Positions 44,598 to 55,120 are shown, counted from the first letter of the stretch. The stretch: DNA of 64,000 nt from Denitrobaculum tricleocarpae (GCF_007004665.1 NZ_ML660052.1:124001-188000), one strand, 5' to 3'. Program-made: numbers and translations. Notes: generated from the letters alone by a model not told the origin.

Positions 44598-45575
44598 TTA
44601 CGCCAGGATCGTCTCGATCTTCTCCTGAACGCTGAGGGCCTCGGCAGGCGTCGCCAGGAGGTGCGGTTCCCGCTGCAGGCAGTTGTCCAGTTCGTTGAGC
44701 TGCCGCTGAAGACTGTCGCGCCGGGGATCGGCGGGACGTTGCAATACCTCCCTAAAGTCTTCTCCTTCCGAAGACCAGAGTTGATAGAACTCCGAGACCC
44801 GGTAACTGCGCTCCGAACCTTTGACCGTCACCTCCTGCCGGTCCGGTTGCGTGCCGCCGACCGAGCCCAGGATCGTTACAGGGACGCCCTGGGCATTCTC
44901 GAGCCGCGCCAGGACGTGGGTTTCGCAGAGGTCTCCGTCCACCGGATAACTGGGATGGGCAGCGACCAGCCTGGTCGGGCCGATCACCCGCTCACTGAAA
45001 AATACAAAGTGTGAAATGACTTCACGGGTAAAGCCGCCCTCGGCCCGGAACCGCAGCCAGTCGGCATCGACCTGCCAGGCGCGCGGCCAGGCCGGATAGG
45101 TGACGACGATATCAACGCCTTCCAGTTTACCCATTTCTCCTGCTTTCTTGGCGCGCTGGATCTCGGAAAGCGCCCGCCCGGCCGCCTGGGTGAAGTTGAC
45201 GGCGGCGGGCACCATGGCTTGCTCCAGGTGCACAACCAGATCCCGGCTCTCCTCGATGTCGATCCCGAGCGGTTTTTCCAGAAAGACGGCCTTTCCGGCG
45301 GCGGCAGCGGTCAGGGCATAGGCTTTGCGCGGGACCGGCGGGCAGGCGAGGTAGACGACCTCCGCCGCGGCCATGGCTTCCTCTGCGGATCCTACGACCG
45401 GTACCTCGGGCGCTTCTTCGCGCGCCTTGTTGCAGGCTTCGCTCGAAGGGTCCCAGACCGCGACCGGCTCGAAGGCGACATGGTTGCGCAGGTTGGCCAG
45501 CAGACGCCGCCCCATGATCCCCAGGCCGATCACAGCGATTTTGTGAGTGGGTGGGGTTTTGTGTTTGGCCGACAT
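44598..45575 (-). CDS. Gfo/Idh/MocA family oxidoreductase
   Basis: This 325-residue enzyme has the N-terminal Rossmann motif IAVIGLGIMGRRLLANLRNH and the family motif VFLEKPLGIDIEES, where EKP contains the catalytic lysine. The C-terminal domain includes GGFTREVISHFVFFSERVIG, with the His often used in catalysis. Such enzymes oxidise or reduce sugars, inositols or cyclic compounds with NAD(P). It is followed by the exporter gene and lies 53 bases after an aldo/keto reductase gene, so the two may act on related sugars. Confidence 0.86.
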   Translation of the reverse strand: MSAKHKTPPTHKIAVIGLGIMGRRLLANLRNHVAFEPVAVWDPSSEACNKAREEAPEVPVVGSAEEAMAAAEVVYLACPPVPRKAYALTAAAAGKAVFLEKPLGIDIEESRDLVVHLEQAMVPAAVNFTQAAGRALSEIQRAKKAGEMGKLEGVDIVVTYPAWPRAWQVDADWLRFRAEGGFTREVISHFVFFSERVIGPTRLVAAHPSYPVDGDLCETHVLARLENAQGVPVTILGSVGGTQPDRQEVTVKGSERSYRVSEFYQLWSSEGEDFREVLQRPADPRRDSLQRQLNELDNCLQREPHLLATPAEALSVQEKIETILA

Positions 45576-45628
45576 CTGCTTTCCTTACCTTGTTTACGCT
45601 TGATCAGGGCTTCTTGCCCGCGTTGGGT

Positions 45629-46675
<1,047 letters not shown>

Positions 46676-46776
46676 GTGCTTTCCTCCTGAGAGCGTCCTT
46701 TGGAACGACGCTCGATCTGACTCTCTGATTTGGCCGGAATTCTCGTCCGGCTATCGGATGTTATACCAACCCGAAT

Positions 46777-47028
46777 TTATCCCGGCGCCGGGGCGAGTAT
46801 CCGGCGAAAGGAACGATCCCGTTTCAGATGCCACTCCCGGCTCATGGCTTCCCCGCGGGTTTGATAACGCTCGGCATAGATCAGCTTCCATTGGCGGCCG
46901 CGCGTCGATTTCGCGCCGGTGCCCGCGTTGTGTCTTTCGACGCGTTTTTCGAGGTTGTTGGTCCAGCCGACGTAGGTCCGCCTGCCTTTCCCATCATCAG
47001 TTCCAATAACATAAACGAAACAGGACAT
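46777..47028 (-). CDS. GIY-YIG nuclease family protein (YhbQ-like)
   Basis: This 83-residue single-domain protein has the GIY-YIG-type core FVYVIGTDDGKGRRTYVGWT, the conserved Arg/His helix (NNLEKRVERHNAG), KSTRGRQWKLIYAE and the Glu in RGEAMSREWHLKRDR. In this family YVI and YVG replace GIY and YIG. Small members such as YhbQ/UPF0213 have poorly known roles, possibly in DNA repair. It stands alone between the aldo/keto reductase and a small unknown gene. Confidence 0.87.
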   Translation of the reverse strand: MSCFVYVIGTDDGKGRRTYVGWTNNLEKRVERHNAGTGAKSTRGRQWKLIYAERYQTRGEAMSREWHLKRDRSFRRILAPAPG

Positions 47029-47079
47029 CCCTTCAGAAACCCGTGAACTGCCGCTACATTTTAGTGATACGAGGGATTT

Positions 47080-47427
47080 TTAGTGGTCTGAAGGGGTCAT
47101 GAAGCGATGGCCGAGACCGGTGTCATAGGCCAGGCCATCGGCAGTTAAGGTCGCGACCGCCATGGGGTTGTTGTTGTGGGTCAGCCCCTTGCGGGTTAGC
47201 GCCGACCAAACCGCCGGATTGGTGAGACCACTGGCATCCCGTGTCGAGATGGTGAAGTCTCCAACATGCAGATGGTTGCCGTGGGCGTGCGGCAGTTGCA
47301 GCAGGGCGGCCTCGCCGGTTGCTTCGTCCCGTTGTGCCATGCCGGGATCTCGTGCAAGAACCTGCGCCAGAGCCAGAGTCCGCAATTGCAGTTTGTTGAG
47401 TTTGAGCGGGTTTTTCTTCGGTGGCAT
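47080..47427 (-). CDS. Conserved hypothetical protein, 115 residues
   Basis: I recall similar proteins in other alphaproteobacteria but know no function. The sequence has KKNPLKLNKLQLRTLALAQV, a histidine-rich turn LPHAHGNHLHVGDFTI, and SGLTNPAVWSALTRKGLT. The cluster HAHGNHLH could bind a metal. No signal peptide or membrane segment is seen. I start at MPPKKNPLKL (ATG 47427); the frame runs a further 16 codons upstream. Confidence 0.7.
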   Translation of the reverse strand: MPPKKNPLKLNKLQLRTLALAQVLARDPGMAQRDEATGEAALLQLPHAHGNHLHVGDFTISTRDASGLTNPAVWSALTRKGLTHNNNPMAVATLTADGLAYDTGLGHRFMTPSDH

Positions 47428-47635
47428 GGCTAACCTGTCAAAGTTGGCTATCATGCAGGCATGGCAATCGTTCACGCTTGATTGAACGAAACCCGGTCAC
47501 CGGGAACTAAGCCAGGCTTGCAAATCTTGAAATTCTGGTTTGTCGTGCGGACATTGTAACGGCTGCCCCGGTCAATGCAAAAAAGACTTGCGGAGCTCAT
47601 CGCCGATAAATCGCCGCTCAGAGAAGGAACGAACC

Positions 47636-48562
47636 TTGGATCAGATTATCTTTCATGCCTATCCCCAGTCTCCGGTGTCGGAAAAGGTCCGGGTCGGCTT
47701 CGGCATCAAGAACCTGGCCTGGCGTTCCGTCGAGGTGCCGCGCATCCCGCCCAAACCGCTTCTGATGCCTCTGACCGGCGGCTATCGGCGCGCGCCTGTG
47801 ATGCAGATCGGCGCCGATGTTTATTGTGACAGCCAGTGTATTCTGCGAGAGCTTGAGCGCCGTTTTCCCGAGCCGACCTTTTATCCCGGTGGCGCGGACG
47901 GCATGGTCTGGGGCGTGAGCCGCTGGACCGACGGCGTCCTCTTCGACACCACGGTCAAGCTGGTTCTGGGGGCGGCCGCCGATGAGCTGCCTGAAGCCTT
48001 CGCCAAAGACCGCGGGCGCCTGTATCTGGGCCCCAACGCGGATTTGCAGGCGGTTAAAGCCGACCTCGCACATGTCATCTCGCAGGTCAGGCCGCAGCTT
48101 GGCTGGATGGATCAACGTTTGAGCGGTGGCCGCAAATTCATGCTGGGGGATCATCCCGGCCTACCCGATGCCGTCGCCTACTACCATGTCTGGTTCATCC
48201 GCGGCCGTTGGTCCAGGGGACCGGAGTTTCTGAGCCAATTCCCCGCACTGGAAGCCTGGGAAAAACGTGTCGCGGCCTTGGGCCACGGTGAGCCAAGTGA
48301 CATGACCGGCGAGGAGGCTTTAGAGATCGCAAAAGCAGCTGAGACGATCACGCCGGAGGGCGTTGATCCGCTGGACCCGCTTGAGCTTCAAGTCGGCGAC
48401 AGGGTGAGTATCGTCGCGGACGTGGACGGCGGTGAGACCGGCGTCGAGGGGCCTGTGCATCTTGTCGAGCGCGACCGCATCGCGATCGACCATGAAGCAG
48501 CCGAGGTCGGCAAAATCTGTATTCACTTCCCCCGTGTCGGATATCGTGTGACGCGGGTGTGA
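47636..48562 (+). CDS. Glutathione S-transferase-like protein with C-terminal extension
   Basis: This 308-residue protein has an N-terminal thioredoxin-like GST domain (IIFHAYPQSPVSEKVRVGFG, APVMQIGADVYCDSQCILRE) and an all-helical domain (about 90-225; LGDHPGLPDAVAYYHVWFI). The usual Ser/Tyr that activates glutathione may be the S in YPQSPVS. The last 70 residues form an added beta-rich part (LEVGDRV-like LQVGDRVSIVADVDGGETG) not found in ordinary GSTs. The start TTG at 47636 follows GAAGGAAC and fits the family N-terminus; the frame runs upstream to 47540 without similarity. Substrate unknown. Confidence 0.78.
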   Translation: MDQIIFHAYPQSPVSEKVRVGFGIKNLAWRSVEVPRIPPKPLLMPLTGGYRRAPVMQIGADVYCDSQCILRELERRFPEPTFYPGGADGMVWGVSRWTDGVLFDTTVKLVLGAAADELPEAFAKDRGRLYLGPNADLQAVKADLAHVISQVRPQLGWMDQRLSGGRKFMLGDHPGLPDAVAYYHVWFIRGRWSRGPEFLSQFPALEAWEKRVAALGHGEPSDMTGEEALEIAKAAETITPEGVDPLDPLELQVGDRVSIVADVDGGETGVEGPVHLVERDRIAIDHEAAEVGKICIHFPRVGYRVTRV

Positions 48563-48566
48563 AGCA

Positions 48567-48803
48567 ATGAAACCCTTCATTCCACAGCGTTTCGAATCCC
48601 TTGTCTTCGGACTGTTGCTATCGGGGTTCATGTCCTGTCTGGTCACTCTGATCGCCAGTGTTCTGACGGTCGGGATCGAGCCAGGGTTGTTCGGCATCTG
48701 GATGGAGAACTGGTTTTCATCCTGGCTCGTCGCCTTCCCGGCGGTCCTGGTGGTCGCACCGCTTGTCCGGCGGATCGTCCATCGTTTGGTGATAACGGGT
48801 TGA
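48567..48803 (+). CDS. DUF2798 family small membrane protein
   Basis: This 78-residue protein has two hydrophobic helices (FGLLLSGFMSCLVTLIASVL and SSWLVAFPAVLVVAPLVRRI) separated by a short loop, as in DUF2798 proteins. The start is ATG, four bases after the GST-like gene stop. No function is known. It may be co-transcribed with the flanking genes. Confidence 0.83.
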   Translation: MKPFIPQRFESLVFGLLLSGFMSCLVTLIASVLTVGIEPGLFGIWMENWFSSWLVAFPAVLVVAPLVRRIVHRLVITG

Positions 48804-48819
48804 TGTAAAGAGAGATCTC

Positions 48820-49737
48820 ATGAAAAAGCTGCTTCTGTGCTGCCTCTTTCTGCCTTTCTGGTCACTCACTCTACGCGCGGAACCCGCCGAATTGCTCACG
48901 GACCATCCTCTGGCCGGCACGCTGTGGCACGTCGGCGAGAAGCGCCAGGCCAGCCCTGAAGAACTCTTCGCCGCGGCGGCGGAAGCGCGCTGGATCCTGC
49001 TTGGAGAAAAGCACGATAACGCAGAGCATCACCGGATTCAGGCCGAGGTCGTCGGGGCTGTGGGAGAACGGGAACGCCGCCCTGCGCTTGTGTGGGAAAT
49101 GGCGCAACCTGAACACGATGCGGTTTTGAAGGCGGCGACCGCTGAGCAGGTGGACGGCCTGGGTGATGCCATTCAGTGGGAACAGCGTGGCTGGCCGAGC
49201 TGGCCGGAGTATCAACCCATCGCCGAACAGGCACTGAAGTATGGGATGACCATGGCTGCGGGCGATGCCCCGCCTGCGGTCAGGCGCAACCTGGGCAAAG
49301 GCGGGTCGCTGGATGCCGATACCGCCGCGGACATAGGATGGTCGCGGGACTACAACGATGACCAGCGCCGCCGACTGATGGAGCTTCTGGCGCTTTCCCA
49401 CTGCGGCATGCTGCCCGAGAAGGTCTTGCCGGCCATGGCTGATGTTCAGAGGCTGCGAGATGCCTGGATTGCAAAGGTCATGCGCGATGAAGGCGCCGAG
49501 GATGGTGCGATTCTGATTGCCGGTGCCGAGCATGTCCGCAGAGACCGCGGCGTGCCCTGGCACCTCCTGCCGCTGGAGGATGAAATGCTTGCTTTGGCCG
49601 CTGTCGAAGTGGTCCGGGACGTGGCTGATCCCGAGGCTTATCCGTCCTTCGATCCTGAGCAGTTCGACTACGTCTGGTTTACCGCCCGGGTTGACGAAAA
49701 GGATCCCTGTGAAGCCTTCCGCAAGTCCTCAACTTAG
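48820..49737 (+). CDS. ChaN-like exported protein
   Basis: This 305-residue protein has a signal peptide (MKKLLLCCLFLPFWSLTLRA) and the ChaN/EreA-like fold. Matching motifs are RWILLGEKHDNAEHHRIQAE, the conserved Glu-His start, RPALVWEMAQPEHDAVL and ILIAGAEHVRRDRGVPWHL. ChaN of Campylobacter is a heme-binding outer-membrane lipoprotein involved in iron uptake, but no lipobox is sure here, and C7/C8 lie too early in the leader. The role could be heme binding or a metalloprotease-like one. It is on the same strand as the DUF2798 gene, 16 bases downstream. Confidence 0.83.
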   Translation: MKKLLLCCLFLPFWSLTLRAEPAELLTDHPLAGTLWHVGEKRQASPEELFAAAAEARWILLGEKHDNAEHHRIQAEVVGAVGERERRPALVWEMAQPEHDAVLKAATAEQVDGLGDAIQWEQRGWPSWPEYQPIAEQALKYGMTMAAGDAPPAVRRNLGKGGSLDADTAADIGWSRDYNDDQRRRLMELLALSHCGMLPEKVLPAMADVQRLRDAWIAKVMRDEGAEDGAILIAGAEHVRRDRGVPWHLLPLEDEMLALAAVEVVRDVADPEAYPSFDPEQFDYVWFTARVDEKDPCEAFRKSST

Positions 49738-49797
49738 CCAAATTCGGGTCACCTCTCGTTGCGAGAACTCACAAGCAGAACAGACAGATTGGCTTGT

Positions 49798-50388
49798 TCA
49801 AAGCTTGAGTCCATCAGAGCCCTGCCGGTTGTCTCCGATCCCGCGAGCCAGGGACGCACTGCTCAGCATGCGCTTGAGGGTTGGATCACGATCGTAGACA
49901 TGATGCTTCAACGCGGCAGCGATGTGTATGACCACAAGAGCGACGAGTGCATAGCCCGCAAACTGATGTATCCCAGAGCCGAGCGAAGCCAGCCAAGTCA
50001 CTTCTGCCTGAGCGGGGATCGTAAACCAGCCGAAGACCTCCACCGGCCGACCACGAAATAAAGACGCGACGACACCCGATAGCGGCATGAGTAGAACACT
50101 AGCCAAGAGAGCCCAATGGGCGACCTTCGATGCCCTCTCCTGCCATGCGGGCATACCCGCTACGGCCGCTGGAAACCCTCTCACGACCCGCCAGAGGACG
50201 CGCCATAGGCCAAAGCCGAGCGCCAGAACCCCAATGGACTTGTGAATGGCAATCAAGTCCCCTCGTTCGTCGCGCGGTAACTCACCGTACGCGAGATAAA
50301 GGCCGAAACCCAGCATGCCGATCATCACAGCTGCAATCACCCAGTGATTGACGCGGGACGTGAAACCATATGTCGCGTTTCTTTGCAT
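49798..50388 (-). CDS. Cytochrome b561 family protein
   Basis: This 196-residue membrane protein has four helices and the pattern of bacterial b561: TSRVNHWVIAAVMIGMLGFG with a heme-ligand His, LIAIHKSIGVLALGFGLWRV, KVAHWALLASVLLMPLSGVV and QFAGYALVALVVIHIAAALK followed by HHV. The four His groups fit two b hemes. It probably moves electrons between quinol and periplasmic partners, as with CybB-like superoxide:quinone oxidoreductases. It is alone and convergent with the ChaN-like gene. Confidence 0.88.
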   Translation of the reverse strand: MQRNATYGFTSRVNHWVIAAVMIGMLGFGLYLAYGELPRDERGDLIAIHKSIGVLALGFGLWRVLWRVVRGFPAAVAGMPAWQERASKVAHWALLASVLLMPLSGVVASLFRGRPVEVFGWFTIPAQAEVTWLASLGSGIHQFAGYALVALVVIHIAAALKHHVYDRDPTLKRMLSSASLARGIGDNRQGSDGLKL

Positions 50389-50558
50389 AGTTGAGATCTC
50401 CCGATGTTTGCCTTGGGAAATTAAGAAGGGCGGATATTCACGGTCGTCAGGTCAACGGACTCTTGCTTTGACGCGCATAGCCGTTCCCTAAAGTCTCGCT
50501 CCCATACCGATAGATGGATGCTGTTCTGGCCGGGAGAAGAACCATCCGGCAGTGAGTT

Positions 50559-50603
50559 TGTCGCCGTTTGTCACAAATTCGAGCGCTGTTACATTTTGCG
50601 ACA
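50559..50603. promoter_or_regulatory. TGTCACA-like direct repeats upstream of the RND efflux operon
   Basis: Four related heptamers occur at TGTCGCC (50559), TGTCACA (50569), TGTTACA (50587) and TGCGACA (50597), with steps of 10, 18 and 10 bases. Paired direct repeats one helical turn apart suit an OmpR/PhoB-type response regulator. They lie in the 440-base gap 50389-50828, where I see no gene, 226 bases before the efflux adaptor and 171 bases before the divergent cytochrome b561, so they could serve either. Confidence 0.4.
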
Positions 50604-50828
50604 CTTTTTCGGCTGAGACTGTCGCCGTGGTGGGGTAAAGTCTTGTAATCCTGTCGAGTATTCCGACCTAAACTGCGTTAACAGTTCGAACCCGACACAC
50701 TCCGCAGACCACACTGCGCTCGCAGCGCCGAGAAGAGATCGCCGCGGCGTCGTTCGAAAACCGAGAGCTCTTGGAGACCTGACTTTGAAGCTGCGCAATG
50801 CAATCGGCGGCCCTACGCGGGGTGAGAG

Positions 50829-51992
50829 ATGATGGTCATTCTGCGTCAGATCTTGTTTGTCACAGTCCTCGCCGGCCTCGCGCTCGGCGGTTACGTCTAT
50901 TACCAGCAGGCGCTTCTCGCTTCGGCGGAGTCAAAGGGCCACACGACGCAAGCTGCCACCCGGAGCATCGCTGTCGAGGTCGCGCCCGCCGAAAGCCGGA
51001 AGCTCGCCAGGATTTTGGAGGCGGTTGGAACAACGCGGGCTCTGCGCTCCATCGACATCGTCCCCGATGCCGAAGGACGCATTGTGGAGATTGATATCGT
51101 TGCTGGCCGCGAGGTTGAGGCTGGTCAGCTGCTTGCCCGGCTGGATGATGAAATCGAGCAGGCGACACTGACCGAGGCGCAAGCAACACTTGATGAAAAG
51201 TCGGCTGCCCTCGCACGCGCTGAAACGCTTTTCCAGAGCAAAACCGTCAGCCGGGCAACCATCGACCAGGTGCGCGCGGAGACGGCCATCGCGCGGGCAA
51301 CGCAAGAGCGGGCGCAGCGGCGGCTCGATGATCGTGTCGTCCGTGCGCCCTTTTCCGGCGTTTTGGGGATCAAAGCAATCGATCTTGGCGCGCGTGTCGA
51401 TACGGATTCCGTGCTCACCAGCCTTGATGATCTCTCCGCGGTGGAGATCGAATTCAGCCTGCCGGAAACAGTCTATGGGCAGATTGAGGAAGGTCAGGCT
51501 GTGACAGCGGTTGCCGCCGCCTTTCCAGGGCGCAGTTTTACCGGAACCGTCGTCGCGGTGGACAGCCGTATCGATCAGACGTCGCGCGCTTTTAAGCTCC
51601 GTGCCCGACTCCCCAACGAAAAGCGGGAACTGCCGGCAGGTATGTTCATGCGCCTCAGTCTTGCGATGGGCGCGCGTGATGCCGTGATCGTGCGGGAAGA
51701 GGCAATCCTGGTCCAGGGTGGAAACGCCTATCTCTTCATCGTCGAGAACGGAAAGGCAGTACAACGGCGCATTACCGCTGGTGCACGCCGGGACGGCATG
51801 GTTGAGGTGGTGTCTGGAATAGCGGCTGGGGAAGTCGTCGTTTCGCGAGGGATCCAATCCTTGCGCGACGGCATTCCCGTGGATGTTCTCGTCAGACCGC
51901 CTCCCGATGGCGGAGAGGATCTACAGCCGCCGGCCGGCGCCGCCCGTCAACCTGCCCCTTCATCCGGCACGGCAGGGCAGCGAAGCTCATGA
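50829..51992 (+). CDS. RND efflux periplasmic adaptor subunit
   Basis: This 387-residue membrane-fusion protein has one N-terminal anchor (ILFVTVLAGLALGGYVYYQQ), a barrel-sandwich half (IVEIDIVAGREVEAGQLLAR), a helical hairpin (about 105-165), the second lipoyl half (VRAPFSGVLGIKAIDLGARV) and a beta-barrel (VDSRIDQTSRAFKLRARL). It links the inner-membrane pump to an outer-membrane channel not encoded here. GGTGAGAG precedes ATGATG. The stop overlaps the pump start by four bases. Confidence 0.9.
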   Translation: MMVILRQILFVTVLAGLALGGYVYYQQALLASAESKGHTTQAATRSIAVEVAPAESRKLARILEAVGTTRALRSIDIVPDAEGRIVEIDIVAGREVEAGQLLARLDDEIEQATLTEAQATLDEKSAALARAETLFQSKTVSRATIDQVRAETAIARATQERAQRRLDDRVVRAPFSGVLGIKAIDLGARVDTDSVLTSLDDLSAVEIEFSLPETVYGQIEEGQAVTAVAAAFPGRSFTGTVVAVDSRIDQTSRAFKLRARLPNEKRELPAGMFMRLSLAMGARDAVIVREEAILVQGGNAYLFIVENGKAVQRRITAGARRDGMVEVVSGIAAGEVVVSRGIQSLRDGIPVDVLVRPPPDGGEDLQPPAGAARQPAPSSGTAGQRSS

Positions 51993-54900
51993 CACTCTCG
52001 GACATCGCGATCCGGCGCCCGGTTTTGGCAGCCGTTGCCAGTCTTCTCATCATCGTGTTCGGTTTCGGTGCCCTGAGTCAGCTGCCGATCCGCGAGCTGC
52101 CTGATATCGATGCCGCGGTGGTTTCGGTGCGCACGGCTTACACCGGCGCGGCTCCCGAAATCGTCGACACGGATATCACCGAGGTGCTGGAGAGTTCCAT
52201 GGCCGGCATCGCCGGGGTCAAGACCATCACTTCCCGGAGCCGCCGCGGCAGCAGCAGCATTACCATCGAATTTGAAGTGGACCGCGACATCGACGAAGCG
52301 GCGAACGATGTGCGCGACGCTGTCGCACAGGTCCGTGCCGAACTCCCCGAGGATGTGGATGAACCCCGGGTCATCAAGAATGACGCCGACGACGATCCGG
52401 TCATGCGTCTTGCCGTGGTCAACCCTAATATGACCGCCGCCGAAATCACCGACTATGTGGACCGCTACATCGTCGACCGCTTGTCGACGGTGCCGGGGGT
52501 CGCCAGTGTCGATCTTTACGGCGACCGTCCCATGGCGGTCAGGATCTGGCTGGACCGCCGCGCGATGGCAGCCCGCAATCTGACCGTGGCCGACATCGAG
52601 ACGGCGCTCCAGCGCGCCAATGTCGAACTTCCCGCGGGTGAACTCGAGACCGCTGCGCGTCAGCTCACCGTCCGTCTGAACAGCCGCATTCCGACGGTCG
52701 AGGCCTTCGCCAATGTGGTTATCGACCGGATTGCGGGCCATCCGATCCGCCTCGGCGACCTGGCGCGCGTGGTGGCGGGGGTCTCCGACGACAGCACCAT
52801 CGTGCGCAACAACGGGGTGACGGCAGTCGGTCTCGCGGTGATCCGCCAGAGTCAGTCCAACACCATCGCCATCTCCAACGGCGTGCGCGATGCCATTGAA
52901 GCGATGTCGGACGGCCTGCCGGCGGGCATGGCGATCGAAGTGGGATCGGACGATGCCATATTTGTCGGTGCGTCGATCCAGGAAGTCCTGACGGCGCTCG
53001 GCATCTCGCTGGCTCTGGTCGTGGGTGTCATCCTTGTATTTCTGCGCTCCTGGCGGGCAACGCTGATACCCGCAATCACCATTCCCGTCGCGCTCATCGG
53101 AACGCTGGCGCTGATCGGCGCCATGGGCTTTTCCATCAACGTGCTCACATTGCTCGCGCTGCTGCTGGCCATCGGCCTGGTGGTGGATGACGCGATCGTG
53201 GTTCTCGAGAACATTCAAAGACGTCTCGACCAGGGTGAGAGCCTGCTCAAAGCAAGCGTGCTCGGCGCGCGTCAGGTTACCTTCGCGGTCATCGCCACCT
53301 CGATCACCCTGATCGCCGTGTTCGTTCCCTTGTCTTTTCTCCAGGGACAGGTTGGCCGCCTCTTTATCGAGTTCGGCTTTGTCATGGCGAGCGCGGTGCT
53401 GATCTCTACCTTCGTGGCCCTCACGGCCTGTCCGGCCCTGGCCTCGAAGCTTCTGCGCGGCCCGAAACCCGCCTCTGAAAAGGTGATGGCGCTGCCCCGG
53501 AGCACGGACGCGTCCGAACAGGAAGGAGTGTTCGTTCGTGGCTTCCGTGCAGCTGTTAGTTTTGCCGTCGGCGTCCCCATCGTCGTGATCAGTCTGGCTC
53601 TGGCGATCGCAGGGGTCGGCTTCGCTGTTTATCAGGGTCTGCCGCAAGAACTCAGCCCCAGCGAGGATCGCGGCGTGGTCTTCGTGCCTCTCTCAGCGCC
53701 GCAGGGCAGTACCGTCGGTTTCACCGACTCAGCGACGCAGCAGGTCGAGCGGATCGTCGAGCCTCTCCGCGCTTCTGGTGACATTGAGACCGTTTTTACC
53801 TATAGCGGGAGTTGGGGCAATCAGAACCGCGCCTTTGTGGTGCTCCGCCTCTCGGATTGGGCTGAGCGCGAGCGCTCCCACCGCGATGTGGCCGCGGCGA
53901 TCAGCCCGAACATGCGTGAGATCACCTCCGCCCGGGGCCGCCCTATTACACCGGCGGGGCTAGGTCTGCGCGGAAGCCGCACGCCCTTGCGCATCGTGGT
54001 CAGTGGACCGGATTTCGATAGCGTAAAGACCTGGGCCAGCGATCTGCTCGCCATCGCGCAGAATAATCCCGGCCTGGAAAATATGGAGATGGACTACGAG
54101 GAGAACCAGCCGCAGATCGACATCTCCGTCGATCGCGAGCGTGCCGACGACCTGGGCATCAACGTGGATACCATCGCCTCCACACTGCAAACCCTGTTGG
54201 CCTCCAGCGAGGTCACGCAGTTCGTGGACCGGGGCCGCGAGTACCCGGTTCTCCTGCAGGCCGAAGACAGTGACCGCGTCTCGCCATCGGACATCGATTT
54301 CATCTTCATTCGCGCGGGAGACGGAACCTCCCTGGTGCCCCTCAGCGCGCTGATCGATGCGGATATGGTCGCGGCGGCAGCCGAATTGCGGCGCTATGAC
54401 AGGCTGCCATCGATCCAGGTGACCGGATCGCTTGCCGAGGGCTTTACCCTGGGCGAGGCCATCGCCTTCATGGAGCAGGCCGCCGCGGACACGCTCCCCA
54501 GCGAAGCGCAAATCGGGCTTGCCGGCCAGTCGCTGCAGTTCAGGGAAACCTCCAGCGGTGCCACGACCACCTTTTTGCTCGCGCTTCTTATCGTATTTCT
54601 GGTACTCGCCGCACAGTTCGAGAGCTTTGTGCACCCGCTGGTGATTATGCTGACGGTACCACTGGGTGTCGCCGGGGCCGTTTTCTCGCTGGCGGCCACG
54701 GGGATCACGCTAAATATCTACAGTCAGATCGGCATCATCCTGTTGGTCGGACTAATGGCCAAGAACGGAATTCTGATCGTGGAATTCGCCAACCAGCTGC
54801 GTGATCAGGGGATGAGCGTGCGCGATGCGGCGCTGGAAGCCACCGTGCTGCGCCTGCGGGCCATCGTAATGACGTTGATATCCACGATTCTGGGCGCCGT

Positions 54901-55120
54901 TCCACTGGTTCTGGCAAGTGGCGCGGGCGCGGAAAGCCGGATGGCAATCGGCACGGTTATCGTTGGCGGACTTATGCTCTCGGGCACTCTCACCCTCTTC
55001 CTCACGCCTGTCCTCTACAACCTGCTGGCCCGCTTCACCACACCCCGCTCCCGCATCGAAAAGCTGATTGAGACCGAATTGAAGGATCTCGGTCACCCCG
55101 AAGCCGTCGCAGCCGAGTAG
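51989..55120 (+). CDS. RND family efflux pump, inner-membrane subunit (AcrB/MexF-like)
   Basis: This 1043-residue transporter has the RND plan of 12 helices with two large periplasmic loops. The fourth helix carries the proton-relay pair in GLVVDDAIVVLENIQRRLDQ. The N-terminus IRRPVLAAVASLLIIVFGFG and the motif GPDFDSVKTWASDLL in the second loop are typical. It exports drugs, solvents or lipids by proton antiport. Its substrates are unknown. It forms an operon with the adaptor gene and ends at a strong bidirectional terminator. Confidence 0.92.
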   Translation: MTLSDIAIRRPVLAAVASLLIIVFGFGALSQLPIRELPDIDAAVVSVRTAYTGAAPEIVDTDITEVLESSMAGIAGVKTITSRSRRGSSSITIEFEVDRDIDEAANDVRDAVAQVRAELPEDVDEPRVIKNDADDDPVMRLAVVNPNMTAAEITDYVDRYIVDRLSTVPGVASVDLYGDRPMAVRIWLDRRAMAARNLTVADIETALQRANVELPAGELETAARQLTVRLNSRIPTVEAFANVVIDRIAGHPIRLGDLARVVAGVSDDSTIVRNNGVTAVGLAVIRQSQSNTIAISNGVRDAIEAMSDGLPAGMAIEVGSDDAIFVGASIQEVLTALGISLALVVGVILVFLRSWRATLIPAITIPVALIGTLALIGAMGFSINVLTLLALLLAIGLVVDDAIVVLENIQRRLDQGESLLKASVLGARQVTFAVIATSITLIAVFVPLSFLQGQVGRLFIEFGFVMASAVLISTFVALTACPALASKLLRGPKPASEKVMALPRSTDASEQEGVFVRGFRAAVSFAVGVPIVVISLALAIAGVGFAVYQGLPQELSPSEDRGVVFVPLSAPQGSTVGFTDSATQQVERIVEPLRASGDIETVFTYSGSWGNQNRAFVVLRLSDWAERERSHRDVAAAISPNMREITSARGRPITPAGLGLRGSRTPLRIVVSGPDFDSVKTWASDLLAIAQNNPGLENMEMDYEENQPQIDISVDRERADDLGINVDTIASTLQTLLASSEVTQFVDRGREYPVLLQAEDSDRVSPSDIDFIFIRAGDGTSLVPLSALIDADMVAAAAELRRYDRLPSIQVTGSLAEGFTLGEAIAFMEQAAADTLPSEAQIGLAGQSLQFRETSSGATTTFLLALLIVFLVLAAQFESFVHPLVIMLTVPLGVAGAVFSLAATGITLNIYSQIGIILLVGLMAKNGILIVEFANQLRDQGMSVRDAALEATVLRLRAIVMTLISTILGAVPLVLASGAGAESRMAIGTVIVGGLMLSGTLTLFLTPVLYNLLARFTTPRSRIEKLIETELKDLGHPEAVAAE

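Noticed and set aside
51947-53647. 566-codon minus-strand frame opposite the RND pump gene
   Set aside because: The His/Asp/Gly-rich translation is typical of the reverse reading of a GC-rich membrane-protein gene.
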